Shown here in pieces: positions 46,755 to 59,038 of a DNA stretch of 64,000 nt; positions within the stretch are counted from its first letter, which is position 1; every line of letters starts with the position of its first letter. The notes under the pieces are model-generated. The model saw only the letters and a list, made by a program, of their open reading frames with translations. It did no database searches and had not been told where the DNA came from. The stretch is from Quercus robur (taxonomy: Eukaryota; Streptophyta; Magnoliopsida; Fagales; Fagaceae), in assembly GCF_932294415.1 (NCBI RefSeq), contig NC_065542.1, positions 44,233,942 through 44,297,941 of the forward strand, written 5' to 3'. A program made the translations under genes and the position numbers.

Positions 46755-49210
46755 CTATCTCCAAAGATGTCTTCTACAAGGAAATTTTCTAGTCCTTTCA
46801 ATAATGTCCAAAAACAAACAGATTAAACCTGAATTTTAAAACATTGTATACATTTTGTGTGTCTATAATGTAAGTTTACATTTCTAATATAATGTAAACT
46901 TATAAAAGTTTTCAAATGGACTCTATAAAAACCCTTTTTAAATTTCATATGGACGAAAGCGCACATTTCACAAACTTTAGAGAACAATAGGTTTTGTTTT
47001 TTTGTTTTTGTTTTTGAGAATCACTTTTGAGACAAAGTTGGTAGTTTAGCGCAAAGTCATTACACTATCTCCAAAGATGCCTTCTTCAAGGAAATTTTCT
47101 AGTCCTTTCAATAACGTCCAAAAACAAACAGATTATACCTGAACTTAGAAACGTTGTATACATTTTGTGTGTCTACAATGTAAGTTTACGTTGTTAAAAT
47201 AATGTAAACCAATAAAAATTTTCAAATGGACTCTATAAAAGCCCTTTTTAAATTTCAAATGGACAAAAGCGCACATTTCACAAACTTTAGAGAACAATAT
47301 TTTTTGTTTTTGTTTTTGAGAATCACTTTTGAGACAAAGTTGGTAGTTTAGCACAAAGTCACTACACTATCTCCAAAGATGTCTTCTACAAGGAAATTTT
47401 CTAGTCCTTTCAATAATGTCCAAAAACAAACAGATTAAACCTGAATTTTAAAACATTGTATACATTTTGTGTGTCTATAATGTAAGTTTACATTTCTAAT
47501 ATAATGTAAACTTATAAAAGTTTTCAAATGGACTCTATAAAAACCCTTTTTAAATTTCATATGGACGAAAGCGCACATTTCACAAACTTTAGAGAACAAT
47601 AGGTTTTGTTTTTTTGTTTTTGTTTTTGAGAATCACTTTTGAGACAAAGTTGGTAGTTTAGCGCAAAGTCATTACACTATCTCCAAAGATGCCTTCTTCA
47701 AGGAAATTTTCTAGTCCTTTCAATAACGTCCAAAAACAAACAGATTATACCTGAACTTAGAAACGTTGTATACATTTTGTGTGTCTACAATGTAAGTTTA
47801 CGTTGTTAAAATAATGTAAACCAATAAAAATTTTCAAATGGACTCTATAAAAGCCCTTTTTAAATTTCAAATGGACGAAAGCGCACATTTCACAAACTTT
47901 AGAGAACAATAGGTTTTGTTTTTGTTTTTGAGAATCACTTTTGAGACAAAGTTGGTAGTTTAGCACAAAGTCACTACACTATCTCCAAAGATGTCTTCTA
48001 CAAGGAAATTTTCTAGTCCTTTCAATAATGTCCAAAAACAAACAGATTAAACCTGAATTTTAAAACATTGTATACATTTTGTGTGTCTATAATGTAAGTT
48101 TACATTTCTAATATAATGTAAACTTATAAAAGTTTTCAAATGGACTCTATAAAAACCCTTTTTAAATTTCATATGGACGAAAGCGCACATTTCACAAACT
48201 TTAGAGAACAATAGGTTTTGTTTTTTTGTTTTTGTTTTTGAGAATCACTTTTGAGACAAAGTTGGTAGTTTAGCGCAAAGTCATTACACTATCTCCAAAG
48301 ATGCCTTCTTCAAGGAAATTTTCTAGTCCTTTCAATAACGTCCAAAAACAAACAGATTATACCTGAACTTAGAAACGTTGTATACATTTTGTGTGTCTAC
48401 AATGTAAGTTTACGTTGTTAAAATAATGTAAACCAATAAAAATTTTCAAATGGACTCTATAAAAGCCCTTTTTAAATTTCAAATGGACGAAAGCGCACAT
48501 CTCACAAACTTTAGAGAACAATAGGTTTTGTTTTTGTTTTTGAGAATCACTTTTGAGACAAAGTTGGTAGTTTAGCACAAAGTCACTACACTATCTCCAA
48601 AGATGTCTTCTACAAGGAAATTTTCTAGTCCTTTCAATAATGTCCAAAAACAAACAGATTAAACCTGAATTTTAAAACATTGTATACATTTTGTTTGTTT
48701 ATAATGTAAGTTTACATTTCTAATATAATGTAAACTTATAAAAGTTGTCAAATGGACTCTATAAAAGCCCTTTTTAAATTTCATATGGACGAAAGCGCAC
48801 ATTTCACAAATTTTAGAGAACAATAGGTTTTGTTTTTTTGTTTTTGTTTTTGAGAATCACTTTTGAGACAAAGTTGGTAGTTTAGCGCAAAGTCATTACA
48901 CTATCTCCAAAGATGCCTTCTTCAAGGAAATTTTTTAGTCCTTTCAATAACGTCCAAAAACAAACAGATTATACCTGAACTTAGAAACGTTGTATACATT
49001 TTGTGTGTCTACAATGTAAGTTTACGTTGTTAAAATAATGTAAACCAATAAAAATTTTCAAATTGACTCTATAAAAGCCCTTTTTAAATTTCAAATGGAC
49101 GAAAGCGCACATCTCACAAACTTTAGAGAACAATAGGTTTTGTTTCTTTGTTTTTGTTTCTGAGAATCACTTTTGAGACAAAGTTGGTAGTTTAGCACAA
49201 AGTCACTACA
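46755..49210 (+). repeat. Four-dimer block of the satellite, source-like copy
   Basis: Four successive dimers carry a diagnostic order of variants. The first B monomer has AACAATATTTTTTG in place of AACAATAGGTTTTG. Two plain dimers follow, the second with ACATCTCAC. The fourth dimer has AAAGTTGTCAA, TTTTTTAGTCC, CAAATTGACTC and GTTTCTTTG. The same order recurs in the next block. Confidence 0.75.
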
Positions 49211-52200
49211 CTATCTCCAAAGATGTCTTCTACAAGGAAATTTTCTAGTCCTTTCAATAATGTCCAAAAACAAACAGATTAAACCTGAATTTTAAAACAT
49301 TGTATACATTTTGTGTGTCTATAATGTAAGTTTACATTTCTAATATAATGTAAACTTATAAAAGTTTTCAAATGGACTCTATAAAAACCCTTTTTAAATT
49401 TCATATGGACGAAAGCGCACATTTCACAAACTTTAGAGAACAATAGGTTTTGTTTTTTTGTTTTTGTTTTTGAGAATCACTTTTGAGACAAAGTTGGTAG
49501 TTTAGCGCAAAGTCATTACACTATCTCCAAAGATGCCTTCTTCAAGGAAATTTTCTAGTCCTTTCAATAACGTCCAAAAACAAACAGATTATACCTGAAC
49601 TTAGAAACGTTGTATACATTTTGTGTGTCTACAATGTAAGTTTACGTTGTTAAAATAATGTAAACCAATAAAAATTTTCAAATGGACTCTATAAAAGCCC
49701 TTTTTAAATTTCAAATGGACGAAAGCGCACATTTCACAAACTTTAGAGAACAATATTTTTTGTTTTTGTTTTTGAGAATCACTTTTGAGACAAAGTTGGT
49801 AGTTTAGCACAAAGTCACTACACTATCTCCAAAGATGTCTTCTACAAGGAAATTTTCTAGTCCTTTCAATAATGTCCAAAAACAAACAGATTAAACCTGA
49901 ATTTTAAAACATTGTATACATTTTGTGTGTCTATAATGTAAGTTTACATTTCTAATATAATGTAAACTTATAAAAGTTTTCAAATGGACTCTATAAAAAC
50001 CCTTTTTAAATTTCATATGGACGAAAGCGCACATTTCACAAACTTTAGAGAACAATAGGTTTTGTTTTTTTGTTTTTGTTTTTGAGAATCACTTTTGAGA
50101 CAAAGTTGGTAGTTTAGCGCAAAGTCATTACACTATCTCCAAAGATGCCTTCTTCAAGGAAATTTTCTAGTCCTTTCAATAACGTCCAAAAACAAACAGA
50201 TTATACCTGAACTTAGAAACGTTGTATACATTTTGTGTGTCTACAATGTAAGTTTACGTTGTTAAAATAATGTAAACCAATAAAAATTTTCAAATGGACT
50301 CTATAAAAGCCCTTTTTAAATTTCAAATGGACGAAAGCGCACATTTCACAAACTTTAGAGAACAATAGGTTTTGTTTTTGTTTTTGAGAATCACTTTTGA
50401 GACAAAGTTGGTAGTTTAGCACAAAGTCACTACACTATCTCCAAAGATGTCTTCTACAAGGAAATTTTCTAGTCCTTTCAATAATGTCCAAAAACAAACA
50501 GATTAAACCTGAATTTTAAAACATTGTATACATTTTGTGTGTCTATAATGTAAGTTTACATTTCTAATATAATGTAAACTTATAAAAGTTTTCAAATGGA
50601 CTCTATAAAAACCCTTTTTAAATTTCATATGGACGAAAGCGCACATTTCACAAACTTTAGAGAACAATAGGTTTTGTTTTTTTGTTTTTGTTTTTGAGAA
50701 TCACTTTTGAGACAAAGTTGGTAGTTTAGCGCAAAGTCATTACACTATCTCCAAAGATGCCTTCTTCAAGGAAATTTTCTAGTCCTTTCAATAACGTCCA
50801 AAAACAAACAGATTATACCTGAACTTAGAAACGTTGTATACATTTTGTGTGTCTACAATGTAAGTTTACGTTGTTAAAATAATGTAAACCAATAAAAATT
50901 TTCAAATGGACTCTATAAAAGCCCTTTTTAAATTTCAAATGGACGAAAGCGCACATCTCACAAACTTTAGAGAACAATAGGTTTTGTTTTTGTTTTTGAG
51001 AATCACTTTTGAGACAAAGTTGGTAGTTTAGCACAAAGTCACTACACTATCTCCAAAGATGTCTTCTACAAGGAAATTTTCTAGTCCTTTCAATAATGTC
51101 CAAAAAACAAACAGATTAAACCTGAATTTTAAAACATTGTATACATTTTGTGTGTCTATAATGTAAGTTTACATTTCTAATATAATGTAAACTTATAAAA
51201 GTTTTCAAATGGACTCTATAAAAACCCTTTTTAAATTTCATATGGACGAAAGCGCACATTTCACAAACTTTAGAGAACAATAGGTTTTGTTTTTTTGTTT
51301 TTGTTTTTGAGAATCACTTTTGAGACAAAGTTGGTAGTTTAGCGCAAAGTCATTACACTATCTCCAAAGATGCCTTCTTCAAGGAAATTTTCTAGTCCTT
51401 TCAATAACGTCCAAAAACAAACAGATTATACCTGAACTTAGAAACGTTGTATACATTTTGTGTGTCTACAATGTAAGTTTACGTTGTTAAAATAATGTAA
51501 ACCAATAAAAATTTTCAAATGGACTCTATAAAAGCCCTTTTTAAATTTCAAATGGACGAAAGCGCACATCTCACAAACTTTAGAGAACAATAGGTTTTGT
51601 TTTTGTTTTTGAGAATCACTTTTGAGACAAAGTTGGTAGTTTAGCACAAAGTCACTACACTATCTCCAAAGATGTCTTCTACAAGGAAATTTTCTAGTCC
51701 TTTCAATAATGTCCAAAAACAAACAGATTAAACCTGAATTTTAAAACATTGTATACATTTTGTGTGTCTATAATGTAAGTTTACATTTCTAATATAATGT
51801 AAACTTATAAAAGTTGTCAAATGGACTCTATAAAAGCCCTTTTTAAATTTCATATGGACGAAAGCGCACATTTCACAAATTTTAGAGAACAATAGGTTTT
51901 GTTTTTTTGTTTTTGTTTTTGAGAATCACTTTTGAGACAAAGTTGGTAGTTTAGCGCAAAGTCATTACACTATCTCCAAAGATGCCTTCTTCAAGGAAAT
52001 TTTTTAGTCCTTTCAATAACGTCCAAAAACAAACAGATTATACCTGAACTTAGAAACGTTGTATACATTTTGTGTGTCTACAATGTAAGTTTACGTTGTT
52101 AAAATAATGTAAACCAATAAAAATTTTCAAATTGACTCTATAAAAGCCCTTTTTAAATTTCAAATGGACGAAAGCGCACATCTCACAAACTTTAGAGAAC

Positions 52201-52279
52201 AATAGGTTTTGTTTCTTTGTTTTTGTTTCTGAGAATCACTTTTGAGACAAAGTTGGTAGTTTAGCACAAAGTCACTACA
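49211..52279 (+). repeat. Five-dimer block repeating the variant order of the preceding block
   Basis: The AATATTTTTTG variant recurs in the first dimer (near 49,752), then plain dimers, then the AAAGTTGTCAA/TTTTTTAGTCC/CAAATTGACTC/GTTTCTTTG dimer (near 51,825-52,230). The block has one extra ACATCTCAC-type dimer. This points to a single multi-dimer duplication followed by, or including, a one-dimer gain. Confidence 0.75.
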
Positions 52280-53953
52280 CTATCTCCAAAGATGTCTTCT
52301 ACAAGGAAATTTTCTAGTCCTTTCAATAATGTCCAAAAACAAACAGATTAAACCTGAATTTTAAAACATTGTATACATTTTGTGTGTCTATAATGTAAGT
52401 TTACATTTCTAATATAATGTAAACTTATAAAAGTTGTCAAATGGACTCTATAAAAGCCCTTTTTTAATTTCATATCGACGAAAGCGCACATTTCACAAAC
52501 TTTAGAGAACAATAGGTTTTGTTTTTTTGTTTTTGTTTTTGAGAATCACTTTTGAGACAAAGTTGGTAGTTTAGCGCAAAGTCATTACACTATCTCCAAA
52601 GATGCCTTCTTCAAGGAAATTTTCTAGTCCTTTCAATAACGTCCAAAAACAAACTGATTATACCTGAACTTAGAAACGTTGTATACATTTTGTGTGTCTA
52701 CAATGTAAGTTTACGTTGTTAAAATAATGTAAACCAATAAAAATTTTCAAATGGACTCTATAAAAGCCCTTTTTAAATTTCAAATGGACGAAAGCGCACA
52801 TCTCACAAACTTTAGAGAACAATAGGTTTTGTTTTTTTGTTTTTGTTTTTGAGAATCACTTTTGAGACAAAGTTGGTAGTTTAGCACAAAGTCACTACAC
52901 TATCTCCAAAGATGTCTTCTACAAGGAAATTTTCTAGTCCTTTCAATAATGTCAAAAAACAAACAGATTAAACCTGAATTTTAAAACATTGTATACATTT
53001 TGTGTGTCTATAATTTAAGTTTACATTTCTAATATAATGTAAACTTATAAAAGTTGTGAAATGGACTCTATAAAAGCCCTTTTTAAATTTCATATGGACG
53101 AAAGCGCACATTTCACAAATTTTAGAGAACAATAGGTTTTGTTTTTTTGTTTTTGTTTTTGAGAATCACTTTTGAGACAAAGTTGGTAGTTTAGCGCAAA
53201 GTCACTGCACTATCTCCAAAGATGTCTTCTTCAAGAAAATTTTCTAGTGCTTTCAATAATGTCCAAAAACAAATAGATTAAACCTGAATTTTAAAATATT
53301 GTATACATTTTGTGTGTCTATTATGTAAGTTTACATTAAGTTTACTTTGCTAATGTAATGTAAACTTATAAAAGTTGTCAAATGGACTCTATAAAAACCC
53401 TTTTTAAATTTCAAATGGGTGAAAGCCCCCATTTCACAAACTTTAGAAAACAATAGGTTTTGTTTTTTTGTTTTTATTTTTTGAGAATCACTTTTGAGAT
53501 GAAATTGGTAGTCTAGTGCAAAGCCACTCTACACTAATCTCCAAAGAAGCCTTCATCAACGAAATTTCCCAGTCCTCTCAACGATGTCCAAGACAAACAG
53601 ACTAGACAGGAACGCAGAAATCATGCGATAAGAACACTTTAAATCTTTGTTTTTTTTAATTTGATAATTAAGAATACTTTATATCTGATAGTTGTAAACA
53701 GCACCTTCAAAGGCAAACAAGACGTTGAAACCAAAGCTGATTGATGAAAAACTACAGCACCACGTAACTTGGGAAGACAAGAACAAACTTAAAAAATAAA
53801 AGAACCTCACTTTCTGAGAGTAAAGAATAATAATTTATTAGTTATTTGGTTTCAACTTTCAAGTTTTAGCTTCAACGCATAGATATCTTATTCTTATATA
53901 TTATTCTTCAAATCCTGCAAGGAATCTTAAAGCTTCCAAGTACCAAGATACTC

Positions 53954-54224
53954 ATGAAGATACCTACCAGCAGAAATGCTTTTTCTCTTTTCCTTTTCTT
54001 CATTATTCTTTCCGAAACTAATTTCTTGGCCAAGACACAAAACACGACAATCCCAGTTAATGTGGGTGTCATTCTTAACGATGATACATGGAATGGGAAG
54101 ATGGGTTTCAGTTGCATCAACATGTCCCTTGAAGACTTCTATGCCTCCAATAGTCACTACAGAACCAGGGTAGTTCTTAACTCAAGGGACTCCAAAAGTG
54201 ATGTTGTTGGAGCAGTTGCTGCAG
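53954..54224 (+). CDS. Glutamate receptor-like (GLR clade 2 type) first exon, partial
   Basis: The start codon opens a signal peptide (about residues 1-29, FSLFLFFIILSETNFLAKTQ). The start of the amino-terminal ligand-binding region follows: VNVGVILNDDTWNGKMGFSC, INMSLEDFYASN and TRVVLNSRDSKSDVVGAVAA. The exon ends at a donor (GCAG/GTTATC) in phase 1 at 54224. Plant GLRs are plasma-membrane, amino-acid-gated cation channels of about 900 residues. This exon holds only the first 90. I saw no matching second exon (the expected LDLIKN-type start) between 54,225 and 58,022. The gene is therefore either a fragment or has its first intron enlarged past the window edge by the LTR retrotransposon. The exon itself shows no break. 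Confidence 0.8.
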
Positions 54225-54721
54225 GTTATCTCTCTCTCTCTCTCTCTCTACCTTATTCTTCTTTGCTGTGAATTCATTCCAGACTGTAGTTAAGTCTCGT
54301 GGTAGATGATAAGTCTCGTTTTCTATTTCTTTATTCTATCATTCACTCTCCAATATTTTCCTCTTAGCCCTTCGAAATTGTAGCTATGGGCCGGGATTAT
54401 CGGATTAAGTGATTAACAATACTATAAAAATCTGATTTTGAGCTCAATAAAATAAGTAGCGGATTAATGAATTTATTGTGATCGAATCATTGATTAAGTG
54501 TGCGTTTGATACCAACTTATTTAGCATTTTGTTAAAAATTTGTTAAAATATATTTGTGTTTTGAAAAGGTGAAAAAAATTATAGTTTTAAAAAACTATAC
54601 ATAATTGCTAAAAACTAAAAACTAACAAAATAAGTTGGACAAATAGACACTAAGCTATGAGTTAAGGACTTTGCATGACTTAAAAACTCAGAATTTTCAA
54701 GGCATATACCATTCATTAAAT
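54225..54721. other. GLR first intron start or spacer
   Basis: A CT microsatellite directly follows the donor (54,229-54,250). The rest is AT-rich with no coding signal. Confidence 0.5.
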
Positions 54722-55063
54722 TTAGGCCAAAATACCATATTGTTTCCTAAAGTTTACTTCGTAAGCGATTTTCATCCCTCAAGTTTCAAATAATGGTCCC
54801 TGAATTTTAAAAAATGAGGGCTATTAATACTTTCATTGATTTCTGTTAGTTTTTTTTTTTTGAGAAGGAACTTCTGTTAGTTTCTTTGCCTATGTATCTA
54901 ATGGAGCAATGATGTGGCAAAATTTTTGTTAAAAAATATTGGGGAAAAAAAACTTTCCCCTTTTATGTTTGGGATAGTTTTCAATTCTCCTCCTTATCTT
55001 TGAAACCAACCAATTTTCCCCCATTATGTTTTGGAAATGGGCAAATACCCCAAATCTGTTACA

Positions 55064-55106
<43 letters not shown>

Positions 55107-55604
55107 CCCAGTTAAATCCAATGAAACCTTTAAAAAGTTGAGAATTGCATTATTATTTTTTTGGATTGCATTTGTAATCATTTTGATTCCATTAGATTTA
55201 ATTATAAAAGTATAGGATTGAGGGAATTTGCTCATTTTCCAAACATAAATGAGGAAATTAGTTGGTTTCAAAGATAAGAGGGAGAATTGTGAACTACCCC
55301 AAATATAAAGGGGGAAAAAAAAACTTTTTCCCCAACAAAATTACACATGTGATCTAGACCCAAACCCATTTCTTTTTTCCAAATTCAAACCCAAATCTAG
55401 AAAACATTCATACTTTCCCAAATTTAAACCCATACCCGTTTGAGAGAGAGACCATTGTTCTTCTCCAAAATGAACATTTTGTTTACTTATTTTTTAAAAA
55501 ATGGTTAATTGATAGTGCTCATTTGAAACTTAAGGAAAATTAACACCCATTAAATAAACTTTAACTAGCTAAACTTTATTAATTAATAGTGTATTTTGGC
55601 CTAA
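54722..55604. mobile_element. MITE-like TIR element carrying a nested inverted-repeat element
   Basis: The left end TTAGGCCAAAATAC (54722-54735) is exactly inverted at the right end (55591-55604). Subterminal CTAAAGTTTA and AAACTTTA segments continue the symmetry imperfectly. No coding capacity. It is interrupted by another inverted-repeat element (54,939-55,335). Target duplication and superfamily not determined. Confidence 0.65.
54939..55335. mobile_element. Nested MITE with about 120-bp inverted arms
   Basis: The left arm starts TTGGGGAAAAAAA and continues with TTATCTTTGAAACCAACCAA. The right arm, reverse-complemented, starts TTGGGGAAAAAG and continues with TTATCTTTGAAACCAACTAA. The arms match over about 120 bp. 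The two arms therefore encode similar short peptides starting MKPTNF on opposite strands, which are not genes. A long T-run (about 55,067-55,106) lies between them. Confidence 0.72.
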
Positions 55605-58022
55605 TAGTAATCTACCATTTAGAGTAAACAAGTGTGCATATGCTAAAATGAAAATCACAATACATACATGACTTTTATATATTGACCATATCAATAATAT
55701 TCTCATTTACCTTAAATTAATCTTACATTAACACTATCCAAATTTCTCCACAACAAAACTTTCTCCTAAGAGTTATCTTCATGTTCATGCTCATTATTTA
55801 AACTTGTTTATGGTAAGAATGACGTCATAGCAAAAGAAGGAAGAGTCGTCACGGCTCAAACATACTCTTTGTTAGGGGGATAACATCTTGGGGAGCTTTC
55901 AATTGAGTAGTTAATATAACATATTAGGACACCACTAATATTTGAAAAGAAAGAAATATACCAATTTCAATGGCAGCATCGCTTTTGTCTTCTCCTAATT
56001 AATCTTATTTATTGGATAAATTTAAGAATTTATCAAAGGAAAAAAAAAAAAAAAAAAAAAACAACAACAACAACAATGCAAAAAAGGAAAGAAGTAGTTA
56101 ATAATAGGCAATTAAAATTGAAGAATATATTACCTAAAAAATTTCGAAGACTATGAATGGGAATTGAAATTCTTAAAAGAAACTGGACAATTGTACATAG
56201 AGTCATGAAGCATGGGAAGAAGAAAAATTTCAAAAGTGATACTGAATTCAAGCCCATAAAGCCATTCAATGGCTTCAGAACAACAACTATTTCTCTCCCC
56301 CCACCTCAAACTCTCACCTTATTCTTCATCTATGCCGTAGAAGTTACCAATTGTCACTTTGATACTGCATTGTATGCAACCAAAAATGAAAATACACAAT
56401 TCCTTGAAATTTTTAAATGTAAACGTGGTATAAATTTGTGTAGCCACGTGGTGTAATTAGAAGATGTTAATAAAAAGTTAAACATTTCGTTTATTATTAT
56501 TATTATATATAGATATATGTGTGTGAAGGTGCACGCGCTTGCGTGTGCATGTGAGAGTGTCTGATGTTGAATGTGTGTGTTATAATTTGTTTATTTTCAT
56601 TATAACATTATTTTTGTGAATTGTGATGTGTGTGAATATGTGCATGTATAGTATAAATATAATATAACTTTATATAATTTAATAATTAGGAAATATAAAG
56701 TGTTTGTTACATGTGTGTCCATTGTTATCATGTTATAATAACTTTTTGTTAAATAGTTAGTGATTAAAGAAAAAGAATAGTAAACTTAGTCATTGTTCAA
56801 ACATTTGATTGGTTAAATAAACACTTAGACTGTAATAGAAAATTTAGTCATTGTTCAAACATTTGGTAGATTGTAATAGACACGGTAATATAATAGTTAT
56901 TTTTATGATTTAGCTATTTAGTAGTTTAGTTATGTTTTTATTACAAGGAATAATCATTCTTTATGAATTGCTATTCTTTAAAATGAGGAATAACTATTCA
57001 TTTTTAAAAGGGTTGTAATAACTATTTCTTAGTGAGTGCATTAATTCGTAAAATTAATATATTTCCAAATAAACAAACTTTCCACATGCACATAACAATT
57101 ATGAAAATTAAAAATCATAAAAAGAAATAACTAAGTTCTCTTTCAAATTTTTTTTTAAAAAAAATTATTTCTTAGGAAATATAATTATATGAGTAAGATA
57201 TTTCCTAAAATATATTTTAAGTTTGATTTAAAATGCTTTCATTCCGTTGTCTTCGGGGTTCTATTATTCTGCTATCACCAAACAAATGAATAGTAATAAG
57301 TATTACATTACAACATCTTGTATTCCTTGTAACACCTATTCCTATTCCTATGTAATTACCATTACAGTCTACCAAACGTGCCCTTAGTGTATTATCTATG
57401 TATTGATGAGTGTAGTTAATACAGTGCAAGTATGTTGAGTTTTGTCATTTAATTTAAAATAGCTTTATAAAAAAAATAGCAAATAGACAATAACGAATGC
57501 ATAAAAATATAAATTTTAGACAAACTTAACAAAATAAAATGGTCACAGCCACCCACATTGACAATAGATAATGCAAACTGATAACAAACTATTATATATG
57601 TAATGATTTCAAAATATGAAAGCTAGTAGAAAGAAATTGTAAGACTTCATGTATTTGATTCTTTTTTTTTTTTGATAACTTGATATATTGAAGTCTTTTT
57701 TTATTAATTTTTTAAAAAAATTAAATTTCTTAATAATGCATCTGAAAAACATTCTTGGACCCACCATTGTTTGGACCCACCACTGATAGAACCTTTTCCT
57801 TCTCAATAATAATTTCCACATAGGACTTCTTGTGAAATTATTATAAAAAATAATGTTGTCTCTCTAGAATTTCTCTAAAGTTGAGAGAAAATCCAATTAT
57901 ATTAAATTAATTTATTAATTTTGGTGCAAGTATTTATCACTTATTACATATTAAAATGTGGCACCACTTTTAATAAGAACTATTTCTTTTTTAAATATAA
58001 GAATTCTATAGCATATTGAAAT
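55605..58022. other. AT-rich spacer before the LTR retrotransposon
   Basis: No supported gene. It contains an A-run with CAA repeats (56,039-56,076) and GT/TG-rich sequence near 56,515-56,580. The ORF at 56,157-56,456 (+) has no recognisable domain. Confidence 0.5.
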
Positions 58023-58560
58023 TGTAGGGACTGGCTTTGGTTCCTAAGCCCAAAAGATGAATGGGTTAAAGCCCAAGGAGTCCAATACAATGAATTTATA
58101 GAGAGTGGTCTTAAAAGCTAGATTTCAATGGATCAAACAACACGCACAGTGAATCAAAGATAGCAAGAAAGTAAAGGAAAACAAGTATTGTACTAAGAAA
58201 ACCTTCCTCGGCTAAATTCGAGGAGAGTGGTCCTTATATATATCACTCTTAAACCTGGGTACAATTTCAGTTCTTGTTGCTATAGTGTTTTCTCTATAAA
58301 TGTTTCGATGCATTAAATGTGGAGAAGACCCTTGAACAGTGTAGGATGTATTAAATGTGGAGGCAGCCACCATTTCCTCAGTCATGTCAGGGCTAATCCC
58401 CTTTCCATAGCTCCTTCTCAATGGTAGGACCTCCTTTGGCAACATGCCATTGACAGGGCCTTACTGTCTGAGGGTGTGATCTCCTCGGAATGGCATTGGC
58501 CTCCTCAGCTTTAGGTATGACACGTGGCAACACCACTTCGTCAAATTTCTACACTCCACA
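58023..58560 (-). repeat. 3' LTR of the Ty3/gypsy element
   Basis: In element orientation the LTR starts TGTGGAGTGTAG and ends CCCTACA, giving the canonical TG...CA ends over 538 bp. It directly follows a purine-rich tract (ACTTTTGAGGGGCTAT on the minus strand, 58576-58561). The bases beyond (GAAAT, 58018-58022) would be one half of a 5-bp target duplication, whose partner lies outside the window. Confidence 0.75.
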
Positions 58561-59038
58561 ATAGCCCCTCAAAAGTCTGGTTTTTTCTCTCTCATCGGAG
58601 GAGGAAAGTGGGGTTTTGACCCTAGACAATTAATTCCACACGCTTCATTGAATTCCACACGTGAGAACGTCACTTCATGTGCCTCGTAACCGTTCTAGTG
58701 CTTCGAAGTCTGCAACGTCTTCATTAAATGCTCCAGACGACGCTTTGTTCCCCATGTCCTGCAGTGAGATGGAGATCCTACGGCTGGCATCTCTCCTCAA
58801 ATTTTAGGCAGGATAACTCCCACTCAATTGCGCCTCCTGTATAAGGCGCCTGAGGGATTTATTTCCCCCACTTTCAAAATCTTTGCACTCTCAAGGCTTC
58901 TCAAATCCTCCATCTTTTAAGACTTCACAAACCTCAAACTTTCAAGAAGCTTCAAAAGTGACCCTTGTCTTTACTCCTCGGCCTTCTACTTTTTGTTTCT
59001 TCTTCACAAATACCTCCTTCACTTCTCTCTAGTCTGCT

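Larger units (their letters stand above)
45814..53620 (+). repeat. Satellite array: about 26 monomers of about 306 bp in 612-bp dimeric higher-order units
   Basis: A landmark (CTATCTCCAAAGATG) recurs at about 310- and 302-bp steps through the array. Two monomer types alternate. Type A has GATGTCTTCTACAAGG and AATTTTAAAACATTG. Type B has GATGCCTTCTTCAAGG and GAACTTAGAAACGTTG. An A-B pair is 612 bp (620-621 bp in three units near 48.6, 51.7 and 52.3 kb). Adjacent dimers are nearly identical inside, whereas the first and last monomers (about 45,814 and 53,510) are clearly diverged, as expected for array edges. Each monomer contains a short inverted repeat (perfect TAAGTTTACAT/ATGTAAACTTA in type A). 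A 69-codon minus-strand ORF recurs in most dimers but shows no domain. Confidence 0.95.

Noticed and set aside
46533-51647. Series of near-identical 69-codon minus-strand ORFs
   Set aside because: They recur only because the satellite dimer recurs. They show no domain or signal peptide, and the ORF is lost in several dimers, which argues against a multicopy gene family.
45814-53620. Possible CRISPR-like regular repeat
   Set aside because: Repeats are about 306 bp and directly contiguous without unique spacers, and the genome is eukaryotic. It is a satellite array.
55000-55271. Pair of MKPTNF-starting ORFs on opposite strands
   Set aside because: They are the two arms of one inverted-repeat MITE read from each strand.
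56157-56456. 99-codon plus-strand ORF as a GLR exon
   Set aside because: No similarity to the GLR amino-terminal or channel domains and no suitable splice sites.
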